Of a stretch of DNA of 53,214 nucleotides, positions 20,194-30,857 are shown piece by piece. Both the position numbers and the translations under genes were made by a program. This DNA is from Planctomycetota bacterium (GTDB taxonomy: Bacteria > Planctomycetota > Phycisphaerae > Phycisphaerales > UBA1924), in assembly GCA_023432465.1 (NCBI GenBank), contig JAEYUO010000069.1, positions 1 to 53,214 on the forward strand, given 5' to 3'. How positions within the stretch are numbered: position 1 is the first letter of the stretch; each line of letters begins with the position of its first letter. Under the pieces are notes generated by a model. That model worked only from the letters and a program-made list of their open reading frames with translations. It searched no databases and was not told the DNA's origin.

Positions 20194-20892
20194 TCAGACT
20201 GAAAGCAGCCAGTCAAGGACGTTTGGGGTGTCGGAAAGGTCCGGCACGACCTTGTCGGCCCCGGCCGCGATGAGGGCGTCTGTGTTGAAAGAGCCCGTGG
20301 CGACGGCGAGCACGCGGAGGTCATGGGCCTTGGCGCAGCGGATGTCGTGCGGGGTGTCGCCGATGATGGCGCAGCGGCGGGGGTCGGCATCCCGGTCGAA
20401 GCGATCGCGGAATCGCGCGAAGGCGACGGGGGGGAGGTGGGTGCGATCGGGCGGATCGTGGGGGGATTCATCGCCCCATGCGGAGATGGGGAATCGGTCA
20501 GGATCGATGCCGCAGGCGCGGAGCTTGAGGGAGCCGGTGTCCTGGTAGTTGCCGGTTAGGAGACCGAGGGCGGCGCGCTTGGAGACGTCGAGTGCATCGA
20601 GGAGTGCGGGGACGCCCGGAAGGGCGCGGGCGGAGTGGGCTGTGGGGAGTTGCCGGGCAAGGTGTTTGCGGTAGCCGTCCCTGAGGGCGAGCCGGTTTGC
20701 CGGGGTGGGCTGCTGCCCGTTGGCGATGAGCAGGTCTCCGACGATCAACGGGTCGAGGCGGCCGGCGTACTCGACCCCGGTTGAGGCGAATGCGGGGCCG
20801 AAGAGTTCCCGGCCGGCGGCTTCCATGGCGCGTATGCCGACCCCACTTGTGGAGATCAGGGTCGCATCGATGTCAAAGAGGATGAGGTGCAT
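20194..20892 (-). CDS. HAD-superfamily hydrolase (phosphoglycolate phosphatase-like)
   Basis: 232 residues. Motif I is FDIDATL near the N-terminus (nucleophile Asp and general acid Asp; the usual Gly after the second Asp is Ala here), motif II is in GLLTGN, and motif IV is IIGDTPHDIRCAKAHDLRVLAVATG. A helical cap lies between motifs I and II. The family removes phosphate from small metabolites; 2-phosphoglycolate is the commonest substrate for this subgroup but is not proven. The acylphosphatase gene lies 24 bases upstream on the same strand. Confidence 0.85.
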   Translation of the reverse strand: MHLILFDIDATLISTSGVGIRAMEAAGRELFGPAFASTGVEYAGRLDPLIVGDLLIANGQQPTPANRLALRDGYRKHLARQLPTAHSARALPGVPALLDALDVSKRAALGLLTGNYQDTGSLKLRACGIDPDRFPISAWGDESPHDPPDRTHLPPVAFARFRDRFDRDADPRRCAIIGDTPHDIRCAKAHDLRVLAVATGSFNTDALIAAGADKVVPDLSDTPNVLDWLLSV

Positions 20893-20916
20893 GGGAAGGG
20901 AGTAGGGAGGGAGGGA

Positions 20917-21183
20917 TCAGCGTGTGATGGTGAATGCGTGGTCCTTGGGCAGTTCGGGGAGTTCGGTGCGGTCGATGCGGGTGATGTTGCGCGACATGTG
21001 CTCGGAGATGCGGGAGAGCAGGAGCTCGAGGTCGGGCTGGGCACCTTGCGCCTCCATCAGGACGGACCCGTCGGGTTCGTTCCGGACAAAGCCGGTGATG
21101 TTGAGGCCGCGGGCGCAGTGGATGGCGGTGGCGCGGAACCCGACGCCTTGGACCCGTCCGTGGAAACGTACTTGGAGCCTCAT
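20917..21183 (-). CDS. acyP: Acylphosphatase
   Basis: 88 residues, the usual length for the family. The phosphate-binding signature GRVQGVGFR lies at residues 9-17 and includes the catalytic Arg; GFVRNEPDGSV carries the catalytic Asn. The enzyme hydrolyses acyl phosphates such as acetyl phosphate or 1,3-bisphosphoglycerate. No ribosome site is seen, but TACGCT (minus strand, 21196-21191) lies seven bases before the ATG, fitting a leaderless mRNA shared with the HAD gene downstream. Confidence 0.92.
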   Translation of the reverse strand: MRLQVRFHGRVQGVGFRATAIHCARGLNITGFVRNEPDGSVLMEAQGAQPDLELLLSRISEHMSRNITRIDRTELPELPKDHAFTITR

Positions 21184-21605
21184 TGGCCGGAGCGTAGGGA
21201 AGCGGGAGGGGGGGTCGGGCGGGTTCGTGGGGCTATCGGACGTGGTGGAGAGAGGCCGGCAGGGATCGGCGGGTCTTTATGGCGCAGAGATTGACCGGCG
21301 AAAGTCCTGTGCTACATTTTTCATGTCTGGGAAGGTCGCTCAACCCAGGATCTATCGGGCCAGATACGGCGTCCGTGCCGACCATCTCCGGGATCACACC
21401 TTCTGGGCGACCGACTCGCGACACCCACCCGTCTCCGGGCTCTTCGAGCTTCGGAGTTGTTGCGGCGTCAGCGTCGTGTGTGTTTTCGGGCCGGTGATCG
21501 TGAGACCCAAGCATCTTCGAGAGGTTCGTGTTGCTCGTGTGGCTGTTCGTGCGCACCCTGACGTGTTGCCGTCGGCGGTTTCCGAAGTGCTTGGTTTGTA
21601 TCAGC
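21184..21605 (+). other. 422-base region upstream of dnaG
   Basis: It holds the acylphosphatase -10 box (minus strand) at its left edge, the dnaG-side promoter at 21291-21318, and an open frame from 21323 that runs into dnaG. No RNA gene or repeat is visible. Confidence 0.5.
21291..21318 (+). promoter_or_regulatory. Promoter upstream of dnaG
   Basis: TTGACC (21291-21296), a 16-base spacer and TACATT (21313-21318) give a good sigma-70-type promoter, about 280 bases before the dnaG start. Confidence 0.65.
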
Positions 21606-21646
21606 ATGACGACCTTCCCCAGATCGATCAGCTCCAACGACGATAA
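21323..21646 (+). CDS. Possible 107-aa leader ORF overlapping the dnaG start
   Basis: The ATG at 21323 lies five bases after the -10 box of the dnaG-side promoter, so it would be at or near the 5' end of the transcript. The frame stays open for 107 codons and stops at 21646, 41 bases inside dnaG in another frame. The product is Arg/Val-rich with no recognised domain. It may be a leader peptide coupling translation to dnaG, or chance. Confidence 0.25.
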   Translation: MSGKVAQPRIYRARYGVRADHLRDHTFWATDSRHPPVSGLFELRSCCGVSVVCVFGPVIVRPKHLREVRVARVAVRAHPDVLPSAVSEVLGLYQHDDLPQIDQLQRR

Positions 21647-23513
21647 GCGACGGGTCCTTGAGGCCACGGACATCGTGCGCCTCATCGGCGAGCAGCTTGC
21701 GCTCAAGGCCAAGGGCCGGGAGTATCTGGGGCTCTGTCCGTTTCACAACGACCATAAGCCCTCGATGTGCGTGGTGCCGCACAAGCAGATTTTTCACTGC
21801 TTCTCCTGCGGCGCGGGCGGGGATGCGCTCCGGTTTGTGATGGATTATCACAAGATGTCCTTCCGCGAGGCGCTCCAGCACCTGGCCGACCGGGCGGGGA
21901 TCAAGCTCACGCCGTGGCGGCCTTCGGGGGCGATGTTCGGCGGGGACGGGGCGGAACAGTCGGGGGCGGAAGAGCAGCAGACGCCGCGGGCGGCGATGCT
22001 GGGAGCCAATCAGACCGCGTGCGACTTCTTCCGGGCGATCCTCAAGCACGAGGAGCACGGGCGGGCGGCACGCGAGATGATCGCGAGCCGCGGCGTTTCG
22101 GCCGAGATGGTCGAGCAGTTCGGGCTCGGCGCTGCGCCCGACAAGTGGGACGGGCTTCTGCTGACGGTGCAGCGGAAAGGCGTGGATCTCGCGGCGTATC
22201 GGGCGGCGGGGCTGCTGAAGGTGCGAGACTCGGGCGGGCTGTACGACGCGTTCCGCAACCGGCTGATGTTCCCGATTCATGACCAGATCGGCCGCGTCGT
22301 GGCGTTTGGGGCACGACGGCTGCGCGATGAAGACGACCCGAAGTACCTCAACTCGTCGGAGTCGGCGGTGTTCGACAAGAGCACGACGCTGTACGGGCTG
22401 CACCAGGCGGCGCAGGCGATCCGCACGGGCCGGGTGGCGGTGGTGGTCGAGGGGTACATGGATGCGATCGCCTGCCATCAGGCGGGCGTGCGGAATGCGG
22501 TCGCGACGCTGGGCACCGCGCTGACCGTCGGCAACGCGCGGGTGTTGCGTCGGCTGTGCGATTCGGTGATCCTGCTGTTTGATGGGGATGTGGCGGGCAT
22601 GAAGGCCGCGGAGCGGGCCGTCGAAGTGTTCTTCGCCGAGCCGATCGATGTGCGGATTGCGACGCTCGCGCCGCATACGGATGCGAAGGACCCGGATGAG
22701 CTGCTCAAGCGTGAGGGCGGGCGCGAAGTGCTCGACCGGGTGTTCAAGGCGGCCGTTGATCCGCTGGATCTGCTGTTTGCGCGGATGAAGACCACGGTGG
22801 ATGGGCAGGGCCTGGCGGCGCGTGCGCGGCTGGTGGATGAGTTCACCACGCGGCTGGTTTCGCTGGGGCTTTCGACGGTCGAGCCGGTTCGCTACCAGTT
22901 GATCGTGAAGCGTGTAGCCCAGGTGGCGGGTGTGGATTGGCAGACGATCGCGCAGTCCCTGTCGCAGAAGGTGATGCGGAGCCGGGCACGCATCGCGGCG
23001 GCCCCGGACGCATCCGGCGCGGCGGATTCGGCCGAGCGAGCGCCGGTTTCGCGGCCGAGGATGACGGCGCAAGAACACCTGCTGGGGTGCCTGCTGTGCG
23101 ATACGGGGCTGTGGCTCCGGTTCAAGGATGAGGAGTGGGAAGCGGTTTCGCCGGACGCCTTTGCCGCGGGCCCGGCGCAGCGCGTGGCGGAGGTGATGGC
23201 GGATCTGCGTCTCAACGAGGAGCCCGCAACGCTCAACGCCGTGCTGGCGATGATCGAGGACGCGGAGACCCAGCGATACGCCACGCTCGCCGCGTCGGAG
23301 ATCGACCGCATCACCGAGGGCAATGCCGAGCGGTTGGTGCAGCACTTCGCCGAGCGTCTGCGGGAGGTGCTGATGCAGCGGACGGTGCGGGCGGGCGCGA
23401 TTCCCGCGGCGGATGGCGCAGGGGATGACTGGATCCACGGCGTTCTGCGTCAGCGTGAACTGCGGGCAACGCTCGGGCATGACACGACGCGTCTGCCGAG
23501 GCCGACGGGGTGA
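21606..23513 (+). CDS. dnaG: DNA primase DnaG
   Basis: 635 residues from the ATG at 21606. DnaG makes RNA primers for replication. The N-terminal CHC2 zinc ribbon has C44, H47, C65 and C68 (LCPFHNDHKPS ... FHCFSCGAGG). The catalytic TOPRIM domain is seen as VVVEGYMDAIA (about 276-286, with the key Glu) and LLFDGDVAGMKA (about 321-332, DxD). The C-terminal 160 residues form the helical DnaB-binding domain. The frame is open back to 21528 but the family pattern starts at the chosen Met. The Shine-Dalgarno sequence is weak. rpoD follows, the classic dnaG-rpoD arrangement. Confidence 0.95.
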   Translation: MTTFPRSISSNDDKRRVLEATDIVRLIGEQLALKAKGREYLGLCPFHNDHKPSMCVVPHKQIFHCFSCGAGGDALRFVMDYHKMSFREALQHLADRAGIKLTPWRPSGAMFGGDGAEQSGAEEQQTPRAAMLGANQTACDFFRAILKHEEHGRAAREMIASRGVSAEMVEQFGLGAAPDKWDGLLLTVQRKGVDLAAYRAAGLLKVRDSGGLYDAFRNRLMFPIHDQIGRVVAFGARRLRDEDDPKYLNSSESAVFDKSTTLYGLHQAAQAIRTGRVAVVVEGYMDAIACHQAGVRNAVATLGTALTVGNARVLRRLCDSVILLFDGDVAGMKAAERAVEVFFAEPIDVRIATLAPHTDAKDPDELLKREGGREVLDRVFKAAVDPLDLLFARMKTTVDGQGLAARARLVDEFTTRLVSLGLSTVEPVRYQLIVKRVAQVAGVDWQTIAQSLSQKVMRSRARIAAAPDASGAADSAERAPVSRPRMTAQEHLLGCLLCDTGLWLRFKDEEWEAVSPDAFAAGPAQRVAEVMADLRLNEEPATLNAVLAMIEDAETQRYATLAASEIDRITEGNAERLVQHFAERLREVLMQRTVRAGAIPAADGAGDDWIHGVLRQRELRATLGHDTTRLPRPTG

Positions 23514-23745
23514 GGGAGATTCGTTGCCCTCGTGGGGCAAGGTGTCGTCGGGTTTGATTCTGTGTGTGCTGGTCAGAAGAGGAAGCTGCGGAAGGTTGGA
23601 AACGTTGACGGGGCATGGCAATCGCCCCGGGTCCGATGCGTATGAACAATGGGTCGTGAGCCGGCTGCGTGCACTCCACGTCTGAGACGTGTCGCCGGTG
23701 ACTTGCGGGCTGCCGCGGAGGCAATGCGGCGTGCAGGAGGCAATC

Positions 23746-25572
<1,827 letters not shown>

Positions 25573-25745
25573 GGCGGCCCGTTTGAGCGAGGACGAGGCG
25601 ACGGGCCGGCACGGCGTGCCGCTCGCGGTCTTGGTTGGATATCGGGAAGCGCAGCGAGGCTGACGGGGGGCCGTCCGGCGAGAATGACGGTGGTCGGCGG
25701 CGGCGGTCAGGGCCTAAGGTCGCTCATACTCGTGCGAGGTGAGCG

Positions 25746-27218
25746 ATGAAGGCCCGTGAACTGGCGAATCTCGGAATCCCCGATGGGGAGGCGTTGCGGC
25801 TCGCCGTGAAGGCGTGCGTCCGCGCTGCGCAGGCGGGGATGAGCAAGGAGTCGCTCCGCAGCGCGATCCACGGCGTCATCGAGAATCCGCAGGGGTATCT
25901 CAGCGATCCGGTCTTCGACCGGCTGGCGGCGGAGCTGGTCGGTCGGACGGCGACGCGGTTCATCGAGCGGGCGGAACCGGCCCCGTGGAAGAACTGGGGC
26001 GTGGGATTGGAGCCTGAATCGGTGAACCAGATGGCGCGGGCGTGCCGCTTGCCGGTCGCCGCGGCGGGCGCGCTCATGCCCGATGCGCATGTGGGCTACG
26101 GCCTGCCGATCGGCGGTGTGCTGGCGACACGCAATGCGGTGGTGCCGTACGCGGTCGGCGTCGATATCGCCTGCCGCATGCGGATGAGCGTGCTGGACCT
26201 GCCGGTGACGATGCTCGGGAGCGACCACGAGCGGGCCAGGCTTGAGGACGCGATCGAGAAGGAGACGCGGTTCGGGATCGGCGCGGCCTTTCAGCGCAAG
26301 CGGCAGCACGCGGTGCTCGACAGCGACTGGGGCGTGTCACGCATCACCTCGCAGAACAAGGACAAGGCGTGGGCCCAACTCGGCACGAGCGGCTCGGGGA
26401 ATCACTTCGTCGAGTTCGGTGTGCTGACGATCACCGATGAGGATGTCGCGCGGCGGCGCGATGCTGCGGTGGAGGCGTCCAGCGGATTCGGCTCGGGCTG
26501 GCGATTCAGTCTCCCTGCCGGGCAGTATCTCGCGCTGCTGTCGCACTCGGGGTCTCGCGGCACCGGCGCGGCGGTGTGCGATCATTACTCGAAGCTGGCG
26601 ATGAAGCAGCGATCGGAGCTGCCCAAGGACCTGTCGTACCTCGCGTGGCTCGATCTGGATTCGCAGGAGGGGCGCGAATATTGGAGCGCCATGAACCTGA
26701 TGGGGGAGTATGCCGCGGCGAACCACGAGTGCATCCACCGTCATGTGCTGCGGGCGCTCGGCGCAGAGGCGATCGGCTATGTCGAGAACCACCACAACTT
26801 CGCGTGGAAGGAGGAGCACACGCTGGCCGATGGCACGCGCGAGGAGTTGATCGTGCACCGCAAGGGCGCGACGCCGGCGGGCTCGGGCGTGCTGGGCGTG
26901 ATTCCGGGGTCGATGGCGACTCCCGGGTTCGTGGTTCGCGGCCGCGGATCGGCCCAGTCGCTGATGTCCGCCAGCCACGGCGCGGGCCGGGTGATGTCGC
27001 GGACGAAGGCGAAGCAGTCGTTTGCGTGGGGGAACGTGAAGCGTGAGCTTTCCGAGGCGGGCGTGCGTGTGATCTCCGCGGGGATCGACGAGGTTCCCGG
27101 CGTGTACAAGGACATTCATCAGGTGATGGCGCAGCAGCAGGACCTGGTGGAGGTGATCGGACGGTTTGACCCCAAGCTGGTGAAGATGGCGCCCGAGGGC
27201 GAACGGGCGGAGGATTGA
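25746..27218 (+). CDS. rtcB: RtcB-family RNA ligase
   Basis: 490 residues. RtcB joins RNA 2',3'-cyclic phosphate or 3'-phosphate ends to 5'-OH ends using GTP and Mn2+. Signature segments: GVDIACRM (about 138-145, metal-binding Asp and Cys), GSGNHFVEFG (about 216-225), HSGSRG, and HRKGATPAG (about 372-380), which carries the histidine that is guanylylated. The start ATG has AGGTGAG just upstream, and a CATACT box lies at 25725-25730. No archease gene is nearby. RNA repair, rather than tRNA splicing, is the usual bacterial role. Confidence 0.93.
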   Translation: MKARELANLGIPDGEALRLAVKACVRAAQAGMSKESLRSAIHGVIENPQGYLSDPVFDRLAAELVGRTATRFIERAEPAPWKNWGVGLEPESVNQMARACRLPVAAAGALMPDAHVGYGLPIGGVLATRNAVVPYAVGVDIACRMRMSVLDLPVTMLGSDHERARLEDAIEKETRFGIGAAFQRKRQHAVLDSDWGVSRITSQNKDKAWAQLGTSGSGNHFVEFGVLTITDEDVARRRDAAVEASSGFGSGWRFSLPAGQYLALLSHSGSRGTGAAVCDHYSKLAMKQRSELPKDLSYLAWLDLDSQEGREYWSAMNLMGEYAAANHECIHRHVLRALGAEAIGYVENHHNFAWKEEHTLADGTREELIVHRKGATPAGSGVLGVIPGSMATPGFVVRGRGSAQSLMSASHGAGRVMSRTKAKQSFAWGNVKRELSEAGVRVISAGIDEVPGVYKDIHQVMAQQQDLVEVIGRFDPKLVKMAPEGERAED

Positions 27219-27240
27219 GAGGTCGCACGCTTAAACAAAT

Positions 27241-27268
27241 GACCCCGGCCGCGTGGGCGACCGGGGTC
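27241..27268. terminator. Hairpin between convergent rtcB and DUF1579 genes
   Basis: GACCCCGG (27241-27248) pairs with CCGGGGTC (27261-27268) around a 12-base loop. It sits 22 bases after the rtcB stop. There is no T run directly after it, so efficiency is uncertain. Confidence 0.55.
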
Positions 27269-27294
27269 CGGAGTTCTTTGAAAAAAACGATCGA

Positions 27295-27984
27295 TCAGCG
27301 GGCCGCGGCGGTGGGGGCGTTGCCGGTGCGGGTGAAGCTGATCTCCATCATCTTGTACTCTTTGCCGGACTTGGGATCGATCCCGTGCATCTCAAGCGTC
27401 ATCTCGTTGGCGCTCTTGAGCGTCTCGATCTCACGCATCTTGGTCGGCTTCTTGGTGATGGGGCAGTTGTAGTCGAAGCTCCAGTTGATGGTCTTGCCGT
27501 CCTTGGAGAGTTCGCCCGTCCCGTTCATGATGCCGGTGGAGTGATTGTCCACCCAGGTGCTGACGAACTTCTGGGACACGTTGTCAAACCCGGCGAGGGA
27601 GAAACCGTTGAACGGTCCCATGCCGGGCATGTCGCCCTTCATCTCGCCCTTGACGTAGCGGCCGTCCATGAACTCGGTGACGGTGTAGGAGCCGTCGCTG
27701 ACCATGGGCTCGGGGACGCCGGGCATCCACATCTTGGTCTTGGCGGACCAGGTGCCGGCACGCTTGGCGAGGAAGGCGTGCATCTCGCCGGGGGTTCCGG
27801 CGACCTGGCAGGCCATCATGTCCTCCGCTGTCCAGCCCGGCGGAAGGTGCATCTCCGGCTGGCCCGCGGGAGCGGCGGCCTTCTTGCCGTCAGAGGGCTG
27901 GGCAAATGCGATGGACCCGGCGACGGCGGCGATGCCCGCAACGGTGAGGAAGGCCGGAACGATGAATGAACCGCAACGACACAT
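27295..27984 (-). CDS. Exported DUF1579-family protein
   Basis: 229 residues from the ATG at 27984, preceded by AAGGAG at seven bases. Residues 1-28 are a signal peptide (cut after SIAFA-Q). The mature part has the DUF1579 pattern: 'HAFLAKRAGTWSAKTKMWMPGVPEPMVSDGSYT' near the start and 'FNGFSLAGFDNVSQKFVSTWVDN' in the middle. The domain is a lipocalin-like beta-barrel of unknown role. The frame runs upstream to 28050 without a ribosome site. Confidence 0.8.
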   Translation of the reverse strand: MCRCGSFIVPAFLTVAGIAAVAGSIAFAQPSDGKKAAAPAGQPEMHLPPGWTAEDMMACQVAGTPGEMHAFLAKRAGTWSAKTKMWMPGVPEPMVSDGSYTVTEFMDGRYVKGEMKGDMPGMGPFNGFSLAGFDNVSQKFVSTWVDNHSTGIMNGTGELSKDGKTINWSFDYNCPITKKPTKMREIETLKSANEMTLEMHGIDPKSGKEYKMMEISFTRTGNAPTAAAR

Positions 27985-28120
27985 GGTGATCTCCTTTTTC
28001 GAGGGTGGCCTGCGCTCTTTCGCGCAGATTGAACGATCGTATGGGGGCATCCCTCACCGGACAAGCACCGGACAATGCGACGAATCACTCTTTCCGACCC
28101 GCGCCTCGTAAGTGCTTGCG

Positions 28121-28126
28121 TACACT
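28121..28126 (+). promoter_or_regulatory. -10 element of the first TerC transcript
   Basis: TACACT, 14 bases before the predicted riboswitch stem. No convincing -35 box is seen at the expected distance. It lies in the 345-base spacer that also holds the riboswitch. Confidence 0.55.
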
Positions 28127-28139
28127 CGGCCCGTTGAAA

Positions 28140-28276
28140 GTTGGGGAGTAGCCGCCACCCGGCCGAGAGGTCTCGGGTGGAACGAGGGTCGTCAACACGG
28201 TGCGGGCAACTCTGCCCGTCCCCGGCCCCGTAGAGCGTGGCCCGCATGTGCGGATCGCGCATCGAGCAAGACCAAC
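28140..28276 (+). ncRNA. yybP-ykoY (manganese) riboswitch before terC-1
   Basis: The two hallmarks of the family are present: GGGGAGTAGC at 28143-28152 and GCAAGACC at 28266-28273. The closing stem P1 pairs GTTGG (28140-28144) with CCAAC (28272-28276). Between them are GTCGTCAAC and several GC-rich hairpins. The class binds Mn2+ and usually turns on exporter genes. A GC-rich hairpin (28299-28311) lies between the aptamer and the GGGAGG ribosome site and may form the switch. The downstream gene is TerC-family, a well-known target of this riboswitch. Confidence 0.85.
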
Positions 28277-28329
28277 AGCGGGTGCTGTACGTTCCGCCGC
28301 GGCCGGGCCGCCCGGGACGGGAGGTCTTC

Positions 28330-29544
28330 ATGCTCGACGTGTTGCTGATTGCACAGGAAGCACAGGCCGCGGCGGCGGGGAGCAGTATGCGCATCTGGGC
28401 GTATGTCGCGTTCATCGCGCTCGTCCTCGCGTTCCTCGCGCTCGACCTTGGCGTTTTCCACCGTGAGGCGCATGCAGTTTCGATGAAGGAGGCCGTGACG
28501 TGGTCGGTCATCTGGCTCACTTGCGGCATCGCGTTCAGCGCGTTTGTGTACGCGGCGTATGAGGGGAGATGGCTGGGACTGGGTGTGGATACAGTGAAGT
28601 ACAACACGGCGGAGGCGGTGAAGGCCGGTGCACCGCTCATCGTGGCGGGGGAGGTGGCGGGCTTCGAGGCGGCCAAGCAGTACCTGGTGGGGTACGTCGT
28701 CGAGAAGTCACTGGCGATGGACAACATCTTTGTCATCGCGCTGATCTTCTCCTTCTTCGCGGTGCCGGCGAAGTATCAGCACCGTGTGCTGTTCTGGGGG
28801 ATCATCGGTGCGCTGGTGATGCGCGGCGGCATGATCTTTCTGGGTGCCGGACTGATCCTGAAGTATCAGTGGATCCTGATTCTCTTCGGTGCGTTCCTGA
28901 TTCTCACAGCGCTGAAGATGGCGCTGATCAAGGGGAGTGACGACGTCTCCCAGAACATCGCGGTGCGGCTGTGCAAGAGGTTCTTTCGAGTGACGGAGTT
29001 CTACGACGGGCAGAAGTTCTTCACACGGAGAACCCTGCGGCCGACCTACAGCCGGAATGCGGATGGACGGGAGGTGATGGACCCGCCGCCGCCGGGGACG
29101 TTGAGCGCGAAGTGGGCGATCACGCCGCTGTTTCTCGCGTTGATCCTGGTGGAGATCACCGATCTGGTGTTTGCGGTGGATTCGATCCCGGCCATTTTTG
29201 CGATTACCCCGGACCCGTTCATCGTGTTCACGAGTAACATCTTCGCGATCCTGGGTCTGCGGGCGCTGTACTTCTGCCTTGCGGCGCTGATCATGAAGTT
29301 CCGGTTCTTGAAGCCGGCGCTGATTCTCATCCTGGCGTTCGTAGGAGTGAAGCTGCTGCTCCTGAGTGTTCCGCCATACCTGGATGTGATCGGCATGACC
29401 AAGGCCGACCCGATCAAGATCGACACCACGGTGTCGTTGCTCGTCGTCGTTGGCACACTGGCCTTGGCAACTGTGCTGAGCGTGGTCGTCCCATCGAGGC
29501 CCGCGGAGACAAGTGTCTCGGCCAAGCGAACCCAAGATCGCTGA
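28330..29544 (+). CDS. TerC-family integral membrane protein (metal ion exporter-like)
   Basis: 404 residues from the ATG at 28330, seven bases after GGGAGG. TerC/Alx proteins are inner-membrane proteins linked to Mn2+ export and tellurite or alkaline response. About nine transmembrane segments are seen. The conserved acidic motifs are KSLAMDNIFVIA (D131) and ILVEITDLVFAVDSIPAIF (E275, D278, D284), the probable ion path. A hydrophilic loop of about 45 residues (215-260) separates the two halves. It is controlled by the riboswitch just upstream, and a cation channel gene follows 119 bases downstream on the same strand. Confidence 0.9.
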   Translation: MLDVLLIAQEAQAAAAGSSMRIWAYVAFIALVLAFLALDLGVFHREAHAVSMKEAVTWSVIWLTCGIAFSAFVYAAYEGRWLGLGVDTVKYNTAEAVKAGAPLIVAGEVAGFEAAKQYLVGYVVEKSLAMDNIFVIALIFSFFAVPAKYQHRVLFWGIIGALVMRGGMIFLGAGLILKYQWILILFGAFLILTALKMALIKGSDDVSQNIAVRLCKRFFRVTEFYDGQKFFTRRTLRPTYSRNADGREVMDPPPPGTLSAKWAITPLFLALILVEITDLVFAVDSIPAIFAITPDPFIVFTSNIFAILGLRALYFCLAALIMKFRFLKPALILILAFVGVKLLLLSVPPYLDVIGMTKADPIKIDTTVSLLVVVGTLALATVLSVVVPSRPAETSVSAKRTQDR

Positions 29545-29663
29545 CCCCGGTACGCCGGCAACTGTCTGAAACGGAACGCGGCACTCCCACCGCGTGCGTT
29601 CTCGCACACGGCGCGACCCGCCACCGCTTGAATGCTGGGCGTCCCACTCATTGAGGCAATGAC

Positions 29664-30545
29664 GTGAACATTCGCACGCTGGTCCAGTCCGCACTCTTCA
29701 ATAACTTCATCGTTGCCGTCATCGTCGTCAACGCGGTGCTCATCGGGCTCAGCACCTACCTCCGCGAGGGGGCCACGCTGCGGGCAATCGCGGTCATCGA
29801 GACGGTGTGTGTGGCCATCTACTTTGTGGAGATCGTACTGAGGTTCCTGGCGCGCGACTCCACCAAGGCGTTCTTCCGAGACGGCTGGAACATCTTCGAC
29901 CTCGTGATCCTTATCGCGGCGATCGTCCCCGCGTCCAATGGCATCGGGCCCCTGCTCCGCATCCTTCGCGTCTTCCGCGTGCTGCGGCTGGTCAAGACTA
30001 TCCCGGAACTTCGGTTGATCGTCACCGTCCTTCTTCGTTCCGTCGTCAGCATGAAGTATGTGGCGTTGCTCGCGATAATCCTCTTCTACGTGTATGCCGT
30101 CATCGGGGTGAAACTCTTCGGCGGCAATGGCCATCCCATGCAGTCCTATTTCAGCAGCATCCATGAGGCGTGCTTCACGCTCTTTCGTATCCTCACCGGT
30201 GACGACTGGACTCAGATGCGCTACGAGCTCGTACAAGCCGGCTATCCCATGGGAGCATTCACGGCCTATCAGGTTTCCTGGATCGTGGTCGCGACGTTCC
30301 TGCTCGTGAACCTCATCGTCGGTGCCGTTGTCAACAACTACCAGAAGGTTCAGGAGATCGAGCAGCACCGTTCGCTTGCGCCCGATACCAGCGAGCAACG
30401 GATGCGGGAACTTGTCCGGGAACTCGACGCAATCCTGAGTTCTCGCGTGCAAGAGACGCCTGTGTCGACCGGCAAGCCCGCGCCCGGGGCTGCCGGGGGC
30501 GACGTGGGAGGTCGCCCCGGTGCCTTCGGGGGTCAGATGGGTTGA
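29664..30545 (+). CDS. Voltage-gated cation channel (NavBac-like), calcium-type filter
   Basis: 293 residues from the GTG at 29664 (GAGG seven bases upstream). The layout is one six-helix channel subunit that would form a tetramer: S1 about 12-30, S2 43-63, S3 75-89, S4 97-112 with R99, R102, R105, R108 and K111 at every third position, S5 130-152, pore loop 165-187, S6 200-227, then a C-terminal helix with coiled-coil character (227-260) and a Gly/Pro tail. The filter is TGDDWT (178-183), unlike the TLESWS of known bacterial sodium channels and close to TGEDW of domain II of animal calcium channels. It lies between two riboswitch-controlled TerC genes. Channel family is sure; ion preference is inferred. 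Confidence 0.88.
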   Translation: MNIRTLVQSALFNNFIVAVIVVNAVLIGLSTYLREGATLRAIAVIETVCVAIYFVEIVLRFLARDSTKAFFRDGWNIFDLVILIAAIVPASNGIGPLLRILRVFRVLRLVKTIPELRLIVTVLLRSVVSMKYVALLAIILFYVYAVIGVKLFGGNGHPMQSYFSSIHEACFTLFRILTGDDWTQMRYELVQAGYPMGAFTAYQVSWIVVATFLLVNLIVGAVVNNYQKVQEIEQHRSLAPDTSEQRMRELVRELDAILSSRVQETPVSTGKPAPGAAGGDVGGRPGAFGGQMG

Positions 30546-30654
30546 TTTCACGGAGCTGGCTCGAACGCGAGCACGGTCCGCCCATGGAGGTGGTGCGGGC
30601 GTGTCACAGATGGCGGTGGTCGGGCTCCTCGCCGATGCAGCGGAGAGGTCGTCT

Positions 30655-30683
30655 TTGCGACCTTCGCCGGATCGGCGTACACT
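30655..30683 (+). promoter_or_regulatory. Promoter of the second TerC transcript
   Basis: TTGCGA (30655-30660), a 17-base spacer and TACACT (30678-30683). Transcription would begin just before the riboswitch stem at 30697. The 312-base spacer 30546-30857 holds only this promoter and the riboswitch. Confidence 0.7.
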
Positions 30684-30696
30684 CGCCCCGCCGAAT

Positions 30697-30809
30697 GTTG
30701 GGAAGTAGCCGCCCGGCGGGATGCCGGGGCACAGCAACCGTCAGCGCCGGGACTTGGGAGTTTCCCGGCTCCGGCGGCCTGGCGAGAGACAGGCCCGGCG
30801 AAGACCAGC
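30697..30809 (+). ncRNA. yybP-ykoY (manganese) riboswitch before terC-2
   Basis: GGGAAGTAGC (30700-30709, one change from the consensus GGGGAGTAGC) and GGCGAAGACC (30797-30806) mark the two conserved halves. P1 pairs GTTGG (30697-30701) with CCAGC (30805-30809), with one G-U pair. A strong internal hairpin, GCCGGGA...TTCCCGGC, and the CGTCA element lie between. It stands directly before the second TerC gene. The layout matches the first copy at 28140, supporting both. Confidence 0.8.
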
Positions 30810-30857
30810 CTTTGGCGATTTGACCCGCGCGCCGCCCACGGCGGGTCCGGAGGCCGG

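Noticed and set aside
21468..23621. Long minus-strand open frame opposite dnaG
   Set aside because: Shadow of dnaG: low-complexity Arg/His/Pro sequence, while dnaG has all its motifs.
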